64,000 nt of DNA from Chryseobacterium sp. ON_d1 (GTDB taxonomy: Bacteria > Bacteroidota > Bacteroidia > Flavobacteriales > Weeksellaceae). Of the stretch, positions 48,832 through 58,373 are shown in pieces. A program made the position numbers and the translations under genes. Below the pieces are notes generated by a model. That model saw only the letters and a program-made list of their open reading frames with translations, was not told the origin of the DNA and ran no database searches. The DNA lies in NCBI RefSeq assembly GCF_006829085.1, contig NZ_BJTC01000004.1, forward strand, positions 124,001 to 188,000, in the 5' to 3' direction. The first letter of the stretch is position 1. Each line of letters opens with the position of its first letter.

Positions 48832-50076
48832 ATGACAAACGAACAATACCAGGAAGCTATCGACTGGCTTTTTGTACAGATGCCCAACTATCAAATTGAT
48901 GGACAGAAGGCTTATAAACCCGGATTAGACAATATTACAAAGCTCTGTGCTTTCTTTGGAAATCCTCAGGATAAGATCAGATGTATCCATATTGGGGGCA
49001 CCAACGGAAAAGGATCTTCCAGCAATATGCTGGCTTCCGTTCTTCAGGAAGCAGGTTATAAAACAGGACTATACAACTCTCCGCACCTTATAGACTTTAC
49101 TGAGCGTATTAAGGTGAACGGGAAAAACTGTGATAAGAAATTTGTCTTTGATTTTATTCAAAAACTAAAAACAATTCCGGAAGATATCCGGCCTTCTTTT
49201 TTTGAATTCACCACCATTATGGCTTTTGAATACTTTTATCAGCAGAAGGTAGATTTTGCCATTATTGAAGTAGGATTAGGAGGAAGACTGGATTCAACCA
49301 ATATTATTAAACCATTGATTTCTGCTATTACTAACGTCCAGCTGGATCATCAGAATATACTTGGTGATACCATCGAAGAAATCGCGATAGAGAAAGCAGG
49401 GATTATTAAAAGCAATATCCCTGTTATTTCCGGTGACGAAAATGAATCAGTTAAAAAAATCATCAGAGATAAAGCAATCAAAGAAAACGCTCCATTTACA
49501 GATGCTACTCTGATCAATACAAGTCTGGAATCTGATTTGAAAGGAAATTATCAGAAAAAGAATATCCGGGTCGTAGTGGTGGCAGTGGAAGAATTAAGAA
49601 AAGTGGGTATTTCTATTTCTGACCAGGCTCTTGAAAAAGGACTTCTCCATGTTCATCAGAATACAGGATTCATTGGCCGCTGGTTTGAGTTTTCTAAAGA
49701 TCCGCTTACCATTTGCGATACGGGACACAATCAGGCAGGTTTGGAGTATGTTTTTTCACAGTTAAATTCAATTGACCGTCACAAGCATGTCATTTTGGGG
49801 TTTGTGAATGACAAAAAAATAGATGATGTGATGAAATTACTTCCTGAAAATTCTGAGTTCTATTTCGCAAAACCATCGGTCAACAGAGGAAGGCATCCGG
49901 AAGATTATGAAAATCTGCTTCAGGAGGCGAAAATTTTTTATAAAATTTTTGATTCTGTACAGGAAGCGTATCTATCTGCAAAAGAACGATGTACAAACGA
50001 AGAAATGATTTTTATTGGCGGAAGCAACTTTGTAGTGGGAGATTTTTTAGAAAAAAATTTGGAGATTAAGGAATAA
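48832..50076 (+). CDS. folC: Folylpolyglutamate synthase / dihydrofolate synthase
   Basis: A 414-residue Mur-ligase-fold enzyme. The ATP loop IGGTNGKGSSSNMLASVLQ is near residue 52. GLYNSPHLIDFTERIKVNG, FEFTTIMAFEYF and VGLGGRLDSTN are the other family marks. IGRWFEF and DTGHNQAG lie in the C-terminal domain. It adds glutamate to dihydropteroate or folates. Its 3' end contains the promoter of the tRNA genes that follow. Confidence 0.95.
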   Translation: MTNEQYQEAIDWLFVQMPNYQIDGQKAYKPGLDNITKLCAFFGNPQDKIRCIHIGGTNGKGSSSNMLASVLQEAGYKTGLYNSPHLIDFTERIKVNGKNCDKKFVFDFIQKLKTIPEDIRPSFFEFTTIMAFEYFYQQKVDFAIIEVGLGGRLDSTNIIKPLISAITNVQLDHQNILGDTIEEIAIEKAGIIKSNIPVISGDENESVKKIIRDKAIKENAPFTDATLINTSLESDLKGNYQKKNIRVVVVAVEELRKVGISISDQALEKGLLHVHQNTGFIGRWFEFSKDPLTICDTGHNQAGLEYVFSQLNSIDRHKHVILGFVNDKKIDDVMKLLPENSEFYFAKPSVNRGRHPEDYENLLQEAKIFYKIFDSVQEAYLSAKERCTNEEMIFIGGSNFVVGDFLEKNLEIKE

Positions 50077-50088
50077 GTCGTATATTTG
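50058..50088 (+). promoter_or_regulatory. Promoter of the tRNA-Val pair
   Basis: TTTG (50058-50061) and TATATTTG (50081-50088) are separated by 19 bases, an ideal flavobacterial promoter. It overlaps the end of folC, and the first tRNA begins about 30 bases later. Confidence 0.75.
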
Positions 50089-50118
50089 CACCACTCTAAA
50101 CAAGAGAACAAGTCTAGA

Positions 50119-50193
50119 GGGTTCTTAGCTCAGTTGGTTCAGAGCATCTGGTTTACACCCAGAGGGTCGGGGGTTCGAATCCCTCAGGACCCA
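50119..50193 (+). tRNA. tRNA-Val(TAC), copy 1
   Basis: Cloverleaf drawn by eye: acceptor GGGTTCT with AGGACCC, D stem GCTC/GAGC, anticodon stem TCTGG/CCAGA with loop TTTACAC (anticodon TAC), T stem GGGGG/CCCTC with TTCGAAT. 75 nt; the 3' CCA is not encoded. Confidence 0.97.
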
Positions 50194-50226
50194 CAGAAAA
50201 GGAAACGAAACCTTTCAAAAAAATTC

Positions 50227-50301
50227 GGGTTCTTAGCTCAGTTGGTTCAGAGCATCTGGTTTACACCCAGAGGGTCGGGGGTTCGAATCCCTCAGGACCC
50301 A
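50227..50301 (+). tRNA. tRNA-Val(TAC), copy 2
   Basis: Identical over all 75 bases to copy 1, from which it is separated by 33 bases, so the two come from one transcript. The 3' CCA is not encoded. A terminator follows. Confidence 0.97.
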
Positions 50302-50304
50302 CAA

Positions 50305-50335
50305 AAAATCTCTCAGATTTCTGGGAGATTTTTTA
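50305..50335 (+). terminator. Terminator of the tRNA operon
   Basis: AAAATCTCTCAG pairs with CTGGGAGATTTT (one G-U pair) around ATTT, followed by TTTATTTAT. Confidence 0.8.
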
Positions 50336-50415
50336 TTTATCCCTAAGCAATTTGGAAGTCCCCTCTCTACTTTCCTTATATTTATTTACCTTTGTCTGCA
50401 TCGAATTGGCCAGAC

Positions 50416-51537
50416 GTGCAGGAACTTCATATTATATCATTCAATTATCCCTACCCTCCTTCTTATGGCGGAATCATTGATGTATATTATAAGATCAAGG
50501 CATTATCTGACTTGAGAATCAGAATCCATCTTCACTGTTTTATTGATCAGATTCCCGAAACAGTTGATCCGGAAGTTAAAGAGATTACGGAAACTATATT
50601 TTTTTACAAAAAGAAAAGGAATCCTCTTCTCTATTTTTCAGGAATCCCATTCGCGGCAGCCATAAGAGATTCTGACCTTCTTCTTAAAAATCTGGAAAAA
50701 ATCAAAGCTCCTATATTATTTGAAGGATTGCAGACCACTTATATTGCAAAATTCCTGAAGGATAAAGAGTATCAGCTCTATCTTCGCTACCATAACAACG
50801 AATCTGAGTATTATAAAGGTCTTTCATTGTCTGAAAAAAACATCTTTAAAAAGATCATTTATAAAATTGAGTCGTTAAAGTATTCCGGATATCAGAAAAA
50901 ACTTTTAAAGAAATTTGAAGCCGTATTCTGCCTGTCTGAAAAAGAATATCATGAAGTTGAATCCTATTCGGCAAATGCCCATCTGATTCACATCTTTCAT
51001 GGTAATGAGTCGGTAAAGATATTGGATACAAAAGGAAAGTATTTTCTTTTTCATGGAGACCTTACCACCGCTGATAATAAAAGAGCATTGAATGAAACTA
51101 TTGATTTATTTAAAACACTTCCGCAATATCACCTGGTTGTCGCCTCAGATCGCGCCAGTGAAGACATTAAAAGAAAGATTTCGACAGTTGAAAACATCAG
51201 CCTTGCTCCCATTCAAACCAACGAAAACCTACACCGCCTTCTGAAAGATGCGCAGGCTAATATTCTGATCTCTTACCAGAACTCAGGAACTAAGGTAAAG
51301 CTTTTTAATACGCTTTATAACAGCCGTTTTGTGATTATCAATGGAAATATTACAGATGATTCTGTTTTGATGAATCTGTGCCTGTATGGAGCTGACATGA
51401 ACGAAATCCGCCAGCAGATTATCACCTCAGCTGAAAAAGAGTATCATGATACCGAAAAGAGAAAGGAAATCTTAGATAAAACCCACTCCGATAAAGCGAA
51501 AGCCAAAGAAATGGTAAAGATTATTTTTAAAAATTAA
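50416..51537 (+). CDS. Glycosyltransferase (GT4-like)
   Basis: A 373-residue protein. The start ISFNYPYPPSYGGIIDVYY is typical of GT-B glycosyltransferases (Gly-rich donor-side loop), with the C-terminal half holding a lone Rossmann unit (FLFHGDLTTADNKRALNE, LLKDAQANILISYQNSGTKVK). The sugar is unknown. There is no ATG at the front. I chose GTG (giving VQELHIIS), because a TTG eight codons upstream overlaps a TACCTTTG box (50387-50394) that looks like the -7 element. Converges on the next gene with an 11-base overlap. Confidence 0.78.
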   Translation: MQELHIISFNYPYPPSYGGIIDVYYKIKALSDLRIRIHLHCFIDQIPETVDPEVKEITETIFFYKKKRNPLLYFSGIPFAAAIRDSDLLLKNLEKIKAPILFEGLQTTYIAKFLKDKEYQLYLRYHNNESEYYKGLSLSEKNIFKKIIYKIESLKYSGYQKKLLKKFEAVFCLSEKEYHEVESYSANAHLIHIFHGNESVKILDTKGKYFLFHGDLTTADNKRALNETIDLFKTLPQYHLVVASDRASEDIKRKISTVENISLAPIQTNENLHRLLKDAQANILISYQNSGTKVKLFNTLYNSRFVIINGNITDDSVLMNLCLYGADMNEIRQQIITSAEKEYHDTEKRKEILDKTHSDKAKAKEMVKIIFKN

Positions 51538-52498
51538 CCCGATCCACCACCTTCTGGATATTAAACTCTTCAAGACAGGCCCAATCTCCTCTGTAACATT
51601 CTTTATCCCCAAAAACAGAACAAGGTCTGCAGGTAAGATCTTCGACCTGAACAACATCATCTTCACTTTGCCCGAATCCTAAAAATCCCGCATAAGGATG
51701 AGTGGCTCCCCATATAGAAACGCATCTTGTTCCTACAAGACTTGCAAGGTGCATGTTCGCTGAATCCATGGAAATCATGAGCTCCAACTGAGAGATCTGA
51801 TTGAGTTCTTCGGTAAGATTCAATTTTCCGGAAAGATTTTTTGTATTGGGAATTTCGCTTTCCCATTTTTCAAGCGTTTCTGTTTCTTTTTTACCTCCCC
51901 CAAAGAAATACACCTTATGTTTTCTGGCCAGAATTCTTGCCAGCTCGTATGATTTTTCCAAAGGAAGCATCTTTCCTGTATGCTGGGCAAAAGGAGCAAG
52001 ACCAATTCCTGATTTATGATCTGAGACCGGCCTCAGTTGATGTGAAAGTTCTACTTTAAACCCCATATTACGAAAAACATCCGCATAGCGTTCCACTGTT
52101 TTTTTCAGCTGTACTTTTTCCAGGTTCCAGACATCGGTAAGACGCTCTTTCTCTTCTTTGCCTTTATCAATTTTGAAAACCTTAAATCCTTTCCTTCTGT
52201 ATATTCTATCTAAAATTTTGGTGCGGATTACATCATGGAGATTGGCAATACAGTCCGGGTGAAACTCACGGATCAGTTCATTGCTCAGTTTTCTCAGTCC
52301 AAACAAACCTTTATAATCATCCAGATCAATCCCTTTAAAGGTTACATTGGGAATTCCTGCAAACAGTGCCTCAAAATTTTTTCTGGAAACCATAATTATT
52401 TCCACGCCGGGATTCTGCTCCAGAAACTCTCTGAAAACAGGTACAGTCATCGCAACATCTCCAAATGCGGAAAAACGATATGCTAAAATTCTGGTCAC
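51527..52498 (-). CDS. Glycosyltransferase family 9 (heptosyltransferase-like)
   Basis: A 323-residue GT-B enzyme. ILAYRFSAFGDVAMTVPVF is the usual N-terminal motif; GLAPFAQHTGKMLP, MISMDSANMHLASLVGTRCV and IWGATHPYAGFLGFG are the donor-site segments of the heptosyltransferase family. It probably adds a sugar to LPS core or similar. The start is GTG, two bases after the sufE stop. Two cysteines near the end (CRPCSVFGDKECYRGDWACL) form a Cys-rich tail common in GT9. Confidence 0.9.
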   Translation of the reverse strand: MTRILAYRFSAFGDVAMTVPVFREFLEQNPGVEIIMVSRKNFEALFAGIPNVTFKGIDLDDYKGLFGLRKLSNELIREFHPDCIANLHDVIRTKILDRIYRRKGFKVFKIDKGKEEKERLTDVWNLEKVQLKKTVERYADVFRNMGFKVELSHQLRPVSDHKSGIGLAPFAQHTGKMLPLEKSYELARILARKHKVYFFGGGKKETETLEKWESEIPNTKNLSGKLNLTEELNQISQLELMISMDSANMHLASLVGTRCVSIWGATHPYAGFLGFGQSEDDVVQVEDLTCRPCSVFGDKECYRGDWACLEEFNIQKVVDRVNF

Positions 52499-52500
52499 CG

Positions 52501-52920
52501 TTATGATTTCAGTTGGTAAGCAACTGCATAAAACTTAATCTGCTTCGTCATCGCCATCAATCCGTTGGCTCTGGAAGGAGAAAGAAATTCCTGTAGTCCT
52601 ATTTCTGAAATAAACTCAAAATCAGAATCCAGGATTTCCTGAGTGGAATGGCCACTGTAAATACTTACTAAAAGAGAAACGATACCTTTTGGTAAAATAC
52701 CATCAGAATCTGCATTAAAGAACAGCTTCCCATCTTTGAATTCAGCATCAATCCAAACTTTACTCTGACAGCCTTTAATCAGATTTTCTTCCGTTTTTCT
52801 GTCTTCCGGCAAGCCTTTCAGTTCTTTTCCAAGATCAATGATGTACTCATACTTTTGCTCCCAGTCTTCAAGAAAAGCGAATTCGTCGATTATTTCCTGC
52901 TGTTTTTCTTTAATGGTCAT
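52501..52920 (-). CDS. sufE: SufE-family sulfur acceptor
   Basis: A 139-residue protein. KGCQSKVWI carries the reactive Cys (near residue 50), and PEDRKTEENLIKGC, SGHSTQEILD and PSRANGLMAM are family marks. SufE takes persulfide sulfur from SufS for Fe-S assembly. It is placed among glycosyltransferase genes, two bases before the GT9 start, with no other suf gene near. Confidence 0.94.
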   Translation of the reverse strand: MTIKEKQQEIIDEFAFLEDWEQKYEYIIDLGKELKGLPEDRKTEENLIKGCQSKVWIDAEFKDGKLFFNADSDGILPKGIVSLLVSIYSGHSTQEILDSDFEFISEIGLQEFLSPSRANGLMAMTKQIKFYAVAYQLKS

Positions 52921-52963
52921 TTTAAATCAATTTCTTTTGCAAAGATAACCAATTTTGTAAAAT

Positions 52964-54061
52964 TTATTGACGGGATGCTTTTTCAAAAAGCTGCAGGATT
53001 TTCGTTTCTTCATTTTCCCAGCAAAATACATCTGCAGCCTTATTCAATTCGTCCTGATAATACAGTCTCCCTTTTTCGAGCACCCTATTGATTGCCTTCT
53101 CGATTGTTTCCGGCTGATGATCAGAGACAATTTCTCCTACATCAAACTGATTCTTTATCCTTTGCATCTCCGGGAAATTAATCATGACAAGAGGTACTCT
53201 TGACTGGATATAATCACAAACCTTATTAGGAAGTGAGTAATAGTAACTCACGCCGTTATTTTCCTCAAGGCTAAATCCCACATCAGCGGTTTTGGTTATC
53301 TCCCTGAGATTTTCCGGTTTCAGTTTACCCAGAAAAAATACTTTATCCTGCAACCCCTCCTGAGCGACAAGCGTTTCATATTCTTTCTTTTTAGGACCAT
53401 CACCGGCAATTTTCAATACAGCATCTTTAATGTGATGCATCGCCACAATCATTTTTTCTATTCCTCTGGATTGATTAATCGCTCCCTGATATAAAATAAT
53501 TTTAGGATGATTTTCCTGAATTTCGGGTGCCGAAAGGATTTTTCTCGGAATATTTCTTACCACTACAGGGTTGACACCATATTGTTTATGAAACCATTCG
53601 GCATAGCTTTCACTTTCTGTCATCATCAGTTCCATATGAGGAACCAGTCTTCTTTCAAGGACTCTCCAGAATTTCTGTGAAAACCTGTTCTGGACCGATG
53701 GCATTTCCGTGAAAATTTCATGACTGTCGAAGACCAAAGGAATGTTCAGTTTTCTGGAAATGAGATAATTTGGCAGAAGAGCATCAATGTCATTGGCATG
53801 AAGAATAGTATCTTTGTCCGCTTTTTTCTGCAGCTCTTTATATAATTTCCAGTTGAATTCAAAATAAGCAGTCTTCAGGCTTTTAGATTTCAATGATATT
53901 CTCGAAAAAGGGTAAGGACGCTCCATTTTTTCATTCCCCTGCCAGTCATTCCCGATCAGATTGATGGAATATCCGTTATCAAAAAGGGTTTTGCAAACCT
54001 TTTCGATCCTCTGGTCAGTATACAGATTACTAAAAGCTGAAGTAATTATTTTTTTCCTCAT
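52964..54061 (-). CDS. Glycosyltransferase family 4
   Basis: A 365-residue GT-B enzyme. The C-terminal donor domain has IILYQGAINQSRGIEKMIVA, LKIAGDGPKKKEYE and VGFSLEENNGVSYYYSLPNK (E-x7-E-like). Its acceptor is likely a cell-surface glycan. The ATG overlaps the stop of the small membrane gene upstream as TAATG, so the two are coupled. Confidence 0.9.
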   Translation of the reverse strand: MRKKIITSAFSNLYTDQRIEKVCKTLFDNGYSINLIGNDWQGNEKMERPYPFSRISLKSKSLKTAYFEFNWKLYKELQKKADKDTILHANDIDALLPNYLISRKLNIPLVFDSHEIFTEMPSVQNRFSQKFWRVLERRLVPHMELMMTESESYAEWFHKQYGVNPVVVRNIPRKILSAPEIQENHPKIILYQGAINQSRGIEKMIVAMHHIKDAVLKIAGDGPKKKEYETLVAQEGLQDKVFFLGKLKPENLREITKTADVGFSLEENNGVSYYYSLPNKVCDYIQSRVPLVMINFPEMQRIKNQFDVGEIVSDHQPETIEKAINRVLEKGRLYYQDELNKAADVFCWENEETKILQLFEKASRQ

Positions 54062-54285
54062 TAACTCTTTTTACCTAGTATTAAATGATAGATCTGAATG
54101 AAGCAGATTAACCCATTTGGAATGATAACCGGCCAAAGCGGACCGCTGAAGAAGCCATAAATGACAAAACAAAAGCAGCCAATCATATTGACAATTCTGA
54201 TTTTTCTTACATCTTTCAGTATGAAACTCAATACAATAAAAAGAGAAGCAGAATAGCCGATGTAGGTGGTTATTTCAGGATTCAT
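54061..54285 (-). CDS. Small membrane protein, SemiSWEET/YgjV-like
   Basis: A 74-residue protein with three helices (about 6-22, 30-48, 52-70). IGYSASLFIVLSFILKDVRK and NMIGCFCFVIYGF recall SemiSWEET/MtN3 or YgjV half-transporters, but the family is not certain. Its stop codon overlaps the GT4 start by one base. Confidence 0.6.
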   Translation of the reverse strand: MNPEITTYIGYSASLFIVLSFILKDVRKIRIVNMIGCFCFVIYGFFSGPLWPVIIPNGLICFIQIYHLILGKKS

Positions 54286-54436
54286 GGGAAAAAATTAAGG
54301 ATAACAAACTTAATCATTTTCAATAAGATAATAAAATTTTTTCTGCCATAAAGTCATTAATTGATTTTTGGTAAAATATTTGTAATTTAGATAATGAATA
54401 AAAGGTAATGTTGCCTTTGTTCTAATGAGATATATT

Positions 54437-56971
54437 ATGGATTATAAGTTTTCACAAGGTTTGAGCCAGGTGTTCAAACAAAGCAAAAGCGAAGCTAAAA
54501 GGCTGAAAAGTGAATTTCTTAATACAGAACATCTACTTTTAGGTATTATAAAAACGGAAAACTCTGCAAAAGAAATCCTTCAAAACCTTAATGCGGATTT
54601 AACACAAATCAGAAGAAAAATTGAAACTTTAAATACAGCAAGTCTTAATCCTATTTCTGAAGAGGTTACCAATATTTCTTTCACCAAGATGGCAGATCAT
54701 GCCATTAAGCGTGCAGAGTTAGAATGCCGACAATATAAAAGCAATGAAATTAATACCGTTCACCTGCTTTTAGGTATTCTTTATAAATATGAGGATCCTA
54801 CTTCAAATATTCTGGGAGCTTATGACATCGATTATGAGGGAGTTTCAAGAGAGTATCAGACTATGCTTAAAAATTCAGGACAGACACCGCAGATGAGTGC
54901 TTATGATGATGATGATGAGAGAGAAGAATTTGAGCAAATGAGAAAGCCTACAGGAAATTTAGGCTCTGCAAAAAGTAAAACGCCTACACTGGATAACTTT
55001 GGTAGAGACCTTACTTCTTTGGCAAGAGACGGAAAGCTGGACCCAGTGATCGGGCGTGAAAAAGAAATTGAGCGAGTTTCTCAGATCTTATCACGAAGAA
55101 AGAAAAACAACCCTCTTCTTATCGGAGAGCCGGGAGTTGGTAAATCTGCCATCGCTGAAGGTTTAGCGTTAAGAATTCAACAGAAAAAAGTGTCAAGAGT
55201 TCTTTACGGAAAACGGGTGATCACCCTGGATCTGGCCAGTTTGGTTGCCGGAACTAAGTACCGTGGCCAGTTTGAGGAAAGAATGAAGGCCATCATGACG
55301 GAACTGGAAAAAAACAGAGATGTCATCTTATTTATTGACGAGCTTCATACGATTGTAGGAGCGGGAAGTTCTACCGGAAGTTTAGATGCTTCCAATATGT
55401 TCAAGCCGGCTTTGGCAAGAGGTGAAATCCAATGCATCGGAGCAACCACTCTTGATGAATACCGTCAGTATATTGAAAAAGACGGGGCTTTAGAAAGAAG
55501 ATTCCAGAAAGTAATGGTGGAACCTACTTCTATTGATGAAACGATTCAGATTCTGAACCAGATCAAAGATAAGTATGAAGAACACCACAATGTAATTTAT
55601 ACTCCTGAAGCTATTGCGGCATGTGTCAATCTGACATCAAGATATATTACAGACCGTTTCTTACCGGACAAAGCTATCGATGCAATGGACGAGGCAGGTT
55701 CACGGGTGTATATCAAAAATATGAAAGTTCCTACTGAAATCATTGATTTTGAAAAGAAAATCGAAGATATCAAAGAATTGAAACAGAAAGCAGTAAAAGC
55801 TCAGGATTATCTTGAAGCAAGAAAGCTTAAAGATGAAGAGGAACGCCTTCAGATGGAACTGAATGCAGCCCAGGAAAAATGGGATAAGGATGTAAAAGAG
55901 AAAAAAGAAACCGTAACGGAAGAGAATGTAGCAGAAGTGGTTTCGATGATGAGTGGAGTTCCTGTAACGAAAGTGGGCAAGAACGAGCTTGATAAACTTG
56001 CCGGAATGGATGGAAATCTAAATGGAAAGGTAATCGGCCAGGAAGATGCTGTGAAAAAGGTTGTTAAGGCAATTCAAAGAAACAGAGCCGGTCTTAAAGA
56101 CCCGAACCGTCCAATCGGTACATTCATTTTCTTAGGAACAACAGGGGTTGGGAAAACCGAGTTGGCAAAAGTAATGGCAAGAGAGCTTTTCGAATCTGAT
56201 GAATCTTTGATCAGAATCGATATGAGTGAATACATGGAAAAATTCGCAGTTTCAAGATTAGTTGGTGCGCCTCCGGGATACGTTGGATACGAAGAAGGAG
56301 GTCAATTAACAGAAGCCGTAAGAAGAAAACCTTATGCTGTGGTTCTTTTGGATGAGATTGAAAAAGCGCATCCTGATGTATTCAATATCTTGCTACAGAT
56401 TTTGGATGAAGGCCATGTTACGGACAGTTTGGGAAGAAAAATAGACTTTAGAAATACCATTATTATCCTTACGTCAAACATTGGTACAAGAGATCTTAAA
56501 GATTTCGGAGACGGTGTAGGATTCGGAACTTCTGCGAAGAAAACATCTTCGGATTCAAGAGCAAGAAGTACCATTGAAAATGCACTTAAAAAAGCATTCT
56601 CTCCTGAATTCCTGAATAGAATTGATGATATTGTGATCTTCAACTCTCTTGAAAAAGATGACATCAAGAAAATCATTGATCTTGAACTGAACAAACTGTA
56701 CAGCAGACTTGAAAAATTAGGATATAAAGTTGAATTGACTGAAGAAGCAAAAGACTTTATCTCTGAGAAAGGCTGGGATAAGGATTTTGGAGCAAGACCA
56801 TTAAAACGAGCTATTCAGAAATATATTGAAGATTTATTGGCAGAAATGCTGGTAAACAAACAGTTATCTGAAGGCGAGACCGTAGTTCTTGATCTGAATG
56901 AAGCAAAAGACGGATTGATCGGAAAAACGCAGAAAGCGAAAAAATCGACAGAAAAGTCTTCTCAGTCTTAA
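54437..56971 (+). CDS. clpC: ATP-dependent Clp protease ATPase subunit ClpC
   Basis: An 844-residue Hsp100. Clp_N repeats occupy about residues 1-145 ([29 protein letters not shown]). D1 has Walker [11 protein letters not shown] and Walker [11 protein letters not shown]; a UVR segment ([20 protein letters not shown]) is in the middle domain, typical of ClpC. D2 has [12 protein letters not shown] and [16 protein letters not shown] (about 695) is the ClpP-docking loop. I start at MDYKFSQ, the conserved N-terminus, four codons after an alternative ATG. Confidence 0.95.
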   Translation: MDYKFSQGLSQVFKQSKSEAKRLKSEFLNTEHLLLGIIKTENSAKEILQNLNADLTQIRRKIETLNTASLNPISEEVTNISFTKMADHAIKRAELECRQYKSNEINTVHLLLGILYKYEDPTSNILGAYDIDYEGVSREYQTMLKNSGQTPQMSAYDDDDEREEFEQMRKPTGNLGSAKSKTPTLDNFGRDLTSLARDGKLDPVIGREKEIERVSQILSRRKKNNPLLIGEPGVGKSAIAEGLALRIQQKKVSRVLYGKRVITLDLASLVAGTKYRGQFEERMKAIMTELEKNRDVILFIDELHTIVGAGSSTGSLDASNMFKPALARGEIQCIGATTLDEYRQYIEKDGALERRFQKVMVEPTSIDETIQILNQIKDKYEEHHNVIYTPEAIAACVNLTSRYITDRFLPDKAIDAMDEAGSRVYIKNMKVPTEIIDFEKKIEDIKELKQKAVKAQDYLEARKLKDEEERLQMELNAAQEKWDKDVKEKKETVTEENVAEVVSMMSGVPVTKVGKNELDKLAGMDGNLNGKVIGQEDAVKKVVKAIQRNRAGLKDPNRPIGTFIFLGTTGVGKTELAKVMARELFESDESLIRIDMSEYMEKFAVSRLVGAPPGYVGYEEGGQLTEAVRRKPYAVVLLDEIEKAHPDVFNILLQILDEGHVTDSLGRKIDFRNTIIILTSNIGTRDLKDFGDGVGFGTSAKKTSSDSRARSTIENALKKAFSPEFLNRIDDIVIFNSLEKDDIKKIIDLELNKLYSRLEKLGYKVELTEEAKDFISEKGWDKDFGARPLKRAIQKYIEDLLAEMLVNKQLSEGETVVLDLNEAKDGLIGKTQKAKKSTEKSSQS

Positions 56972-57000
56972 TTAAGTAAATAATTTAATTTTCAAATAGA

Positions 57001-57036
57001 AAAGCACCGGCAAAAATCCCGGTGCTTTTGTTTTTT
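57001..57036 (+). terminator. Rho-independent terminator after clpC
   Basis: A 10-bp stem, AAAGCACCGG with CCGGTGCTTT, and an eight-base loop, followed by TGTTTTTT. It begins 29 bases after the stop. Confidence 0.92.
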
Positions 57037-57053
57037 CAGATTGATTGATGGCG

Positions 57054-57659
57054 TTATTCAATCATTTCAGAGAGTTTTTTATCTTTCATTTTTAAAAGGC
57101 GGCTTAAAGAAATAAAATGAGTAAACCCTGAAAGAGGAACGCCAAATAAGGGTATCAAAATCAGAGGCAACTGAATAATCGGAGCCATTTCATTATTTCC
57201 TGTGATGGTAAGAAAAACGCCTGTTCCTACAGCAATAATAAAATCAAGCAAACCAATGATATTAAAAATATAATAATTTAGCTTGGTACGCCCGAAAACA
57301 AAGACCGATGCGGCAAGACTTCCTGAAATAATATCACCATAAGCAGCATTATGGATAAATGTTTCAGATAATTTTCCGGTATAAGAAATAAAAATCCAGC
57401 CTGCAAAAATCCTCCAAACATGGAAAAGGGTAATCCCTTTTAAAGGAATTGAATCGGAAAAAGCCTTAAAAGACGGTTTTGTCTGATAAATAAAAATCAA
57501 TCCCAAAAGAATCAGGGCGATCAAAACTCCAAAAAGTGGACGCGGAATAAGACTAAAAATATTAAAAAAACCTAATAAAAAACTCCCCGCTCCCCAAAAG
57601 ATCATTATAATCCCAATACGCTTTTCCAAGCCAATCTGTTGAATATTTTCTGTTTGCAT
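57054..57659 (-). CDS. Membrane protein of unknown function
   Basis: A 201-residue protein with six hydrophobic stretches, among them IIMIFWGAGSFLLGFFNIF and RPLFGVLIALILLGLIFIY. No family is recognised. The start at MQTENIQQ is preferred to an upstream non-ATG start. A Crp/Fnr regulator gene lies 67 bases upstream on the same strand, with a palindrome between, so it is a likely target. Confidence 0.75.
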   Translation of the reverse strand: MQTENIQQIGLEKRIGIIMIFWGAGSFLLGFFNIFSLIPRPLFGVLIALILLGLIFIYQTKPSFKAFSDSIPLKGITLFHVWRIFAGWIFISYTGKLSETFIHNAAYGDIISGSLAASVFVFGRTKLNYYIFNIIGLLDFIIAVGTGVFLTITGNNEMAPIIQLPLILIPLFGVPLSGFTHFISLSRLLKMKDKKLSEMIE

Positions 57660-57708
57660 AATGTATAAATTTATTATGCAAAATTCAGCTTCATAAATTG
57701 TAAAAACT

Positions 57709-57722
57709 TTGCCAATTGGCAA
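57709..57722. promoter_or_regulatory. 14-bp perfect palindrome between Crp gene and membrane gene
   Basis: TTGCCAATTGGCAA lies five bases after the regulator's stop codon and about 50 bases before the membrane-gene start. It could be a Crp/Fnr-type operator. On the minus strand it is followed by AGTTTTT, so a weak terminator for the regulator gene is the alternative. Confidence 0.5.
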
Positions 57723-57726
57723 TTTT

Positions 57727-58323
57727 TCAGGTTGTTTTTCTCAATCTGCTTAAAGAAGTATTTGTAATTCCAAGATAAGATGCAATAAATTTTAGCGGAA
57801 CATGCCTGAAGATATCCGGAGATTCTGAAAGTAAGTCTTCATATCTTTTTTCTGACTTTTCTTTAATCATAGAAATTGTCCGTTTTTTCAACTCTGTAAA
57901 TCCTCTTACCAAAATAGCCCTACCAAACTCTCTGAACTCCGGCAATGTATGAAAGAGTCGTTGGCACTTTTCGTATTTTCCGATCCAGACCACACAGCTT
58001 GTAATGGCTTCTATATTTTCCTTTGATGGTTTCCGTTGAAAATATGATTCCACTTCAAAAACCATTTCATCAGGCTTGAAAATATTTGTAGTTACCTCAT
58101 TGCCATCAATATCCAGCACATAAGAACGCATATATCCCTTTTCGAGAAAAATATAATCAGAATTAATACTCCCTTCTCTTAAAGTAAGCTGATACTTTGA
58201 TAAAATTACAGGTTCGAAATTGTCAGCGATAAAATTTGCGGTAAAATCAGATACAGGATACGTTTTTTTGATGAAGCTTACTAAACCATTATTTGAAAGA
58301 TTTTTGACATCCATATTGCTCAT
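57727..58323 (-). CDS. Crp/Fnr-family transcriptional regulator
   Basis: A 198-residue protein. The N-terminal cyclic-nucleotide-binding fold is visible in LTLREGSINSDYIFLEKGYM and the beta-roll VTTNIFKPDEMVFE. The C-terminal helix-turn-helix is PLKFIASYLGITNTSLSRLR. The ligand is not evident; many Bacteroidetes members do not bind cAMP. It precedes the membrane protein gene, its likely target. Confidence 0.92.
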   Translation of the reverse strand: MSNMDVKNLSNNGLVSFIKKTYPVSDFTANFIADNFEPVILSKYQLTLREGSINSDYIFLEKGYMRSYVLDIDGNEVTTNIFKPDEMVFEVESYFQRKPSKENIEAITSCVVWIGKYEKCQRLFHTLPEFREFGRAILVRGFTELKKRTISMIKEKSEKRYEDLLSESPDIFRHVPLKFIASYLGITNTSLSRLRKTT

Positions 58324-58373
58324 AGTATTTTAGCAAATTTACTCCATGATACGATCAAAACATCTCAATAAAA

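Noticed and set aside
50119..50301. Direct repeats suggesting a small CRISPR-like array
   Set aside because: Only two units of 75 bases, and each folds as a complete tRNA.
50086..50346. Open frame with two near-identical halves over the tRNA region
   Set aside because: The repeated peptide is just the translation of two identical tRNA-Val genes.
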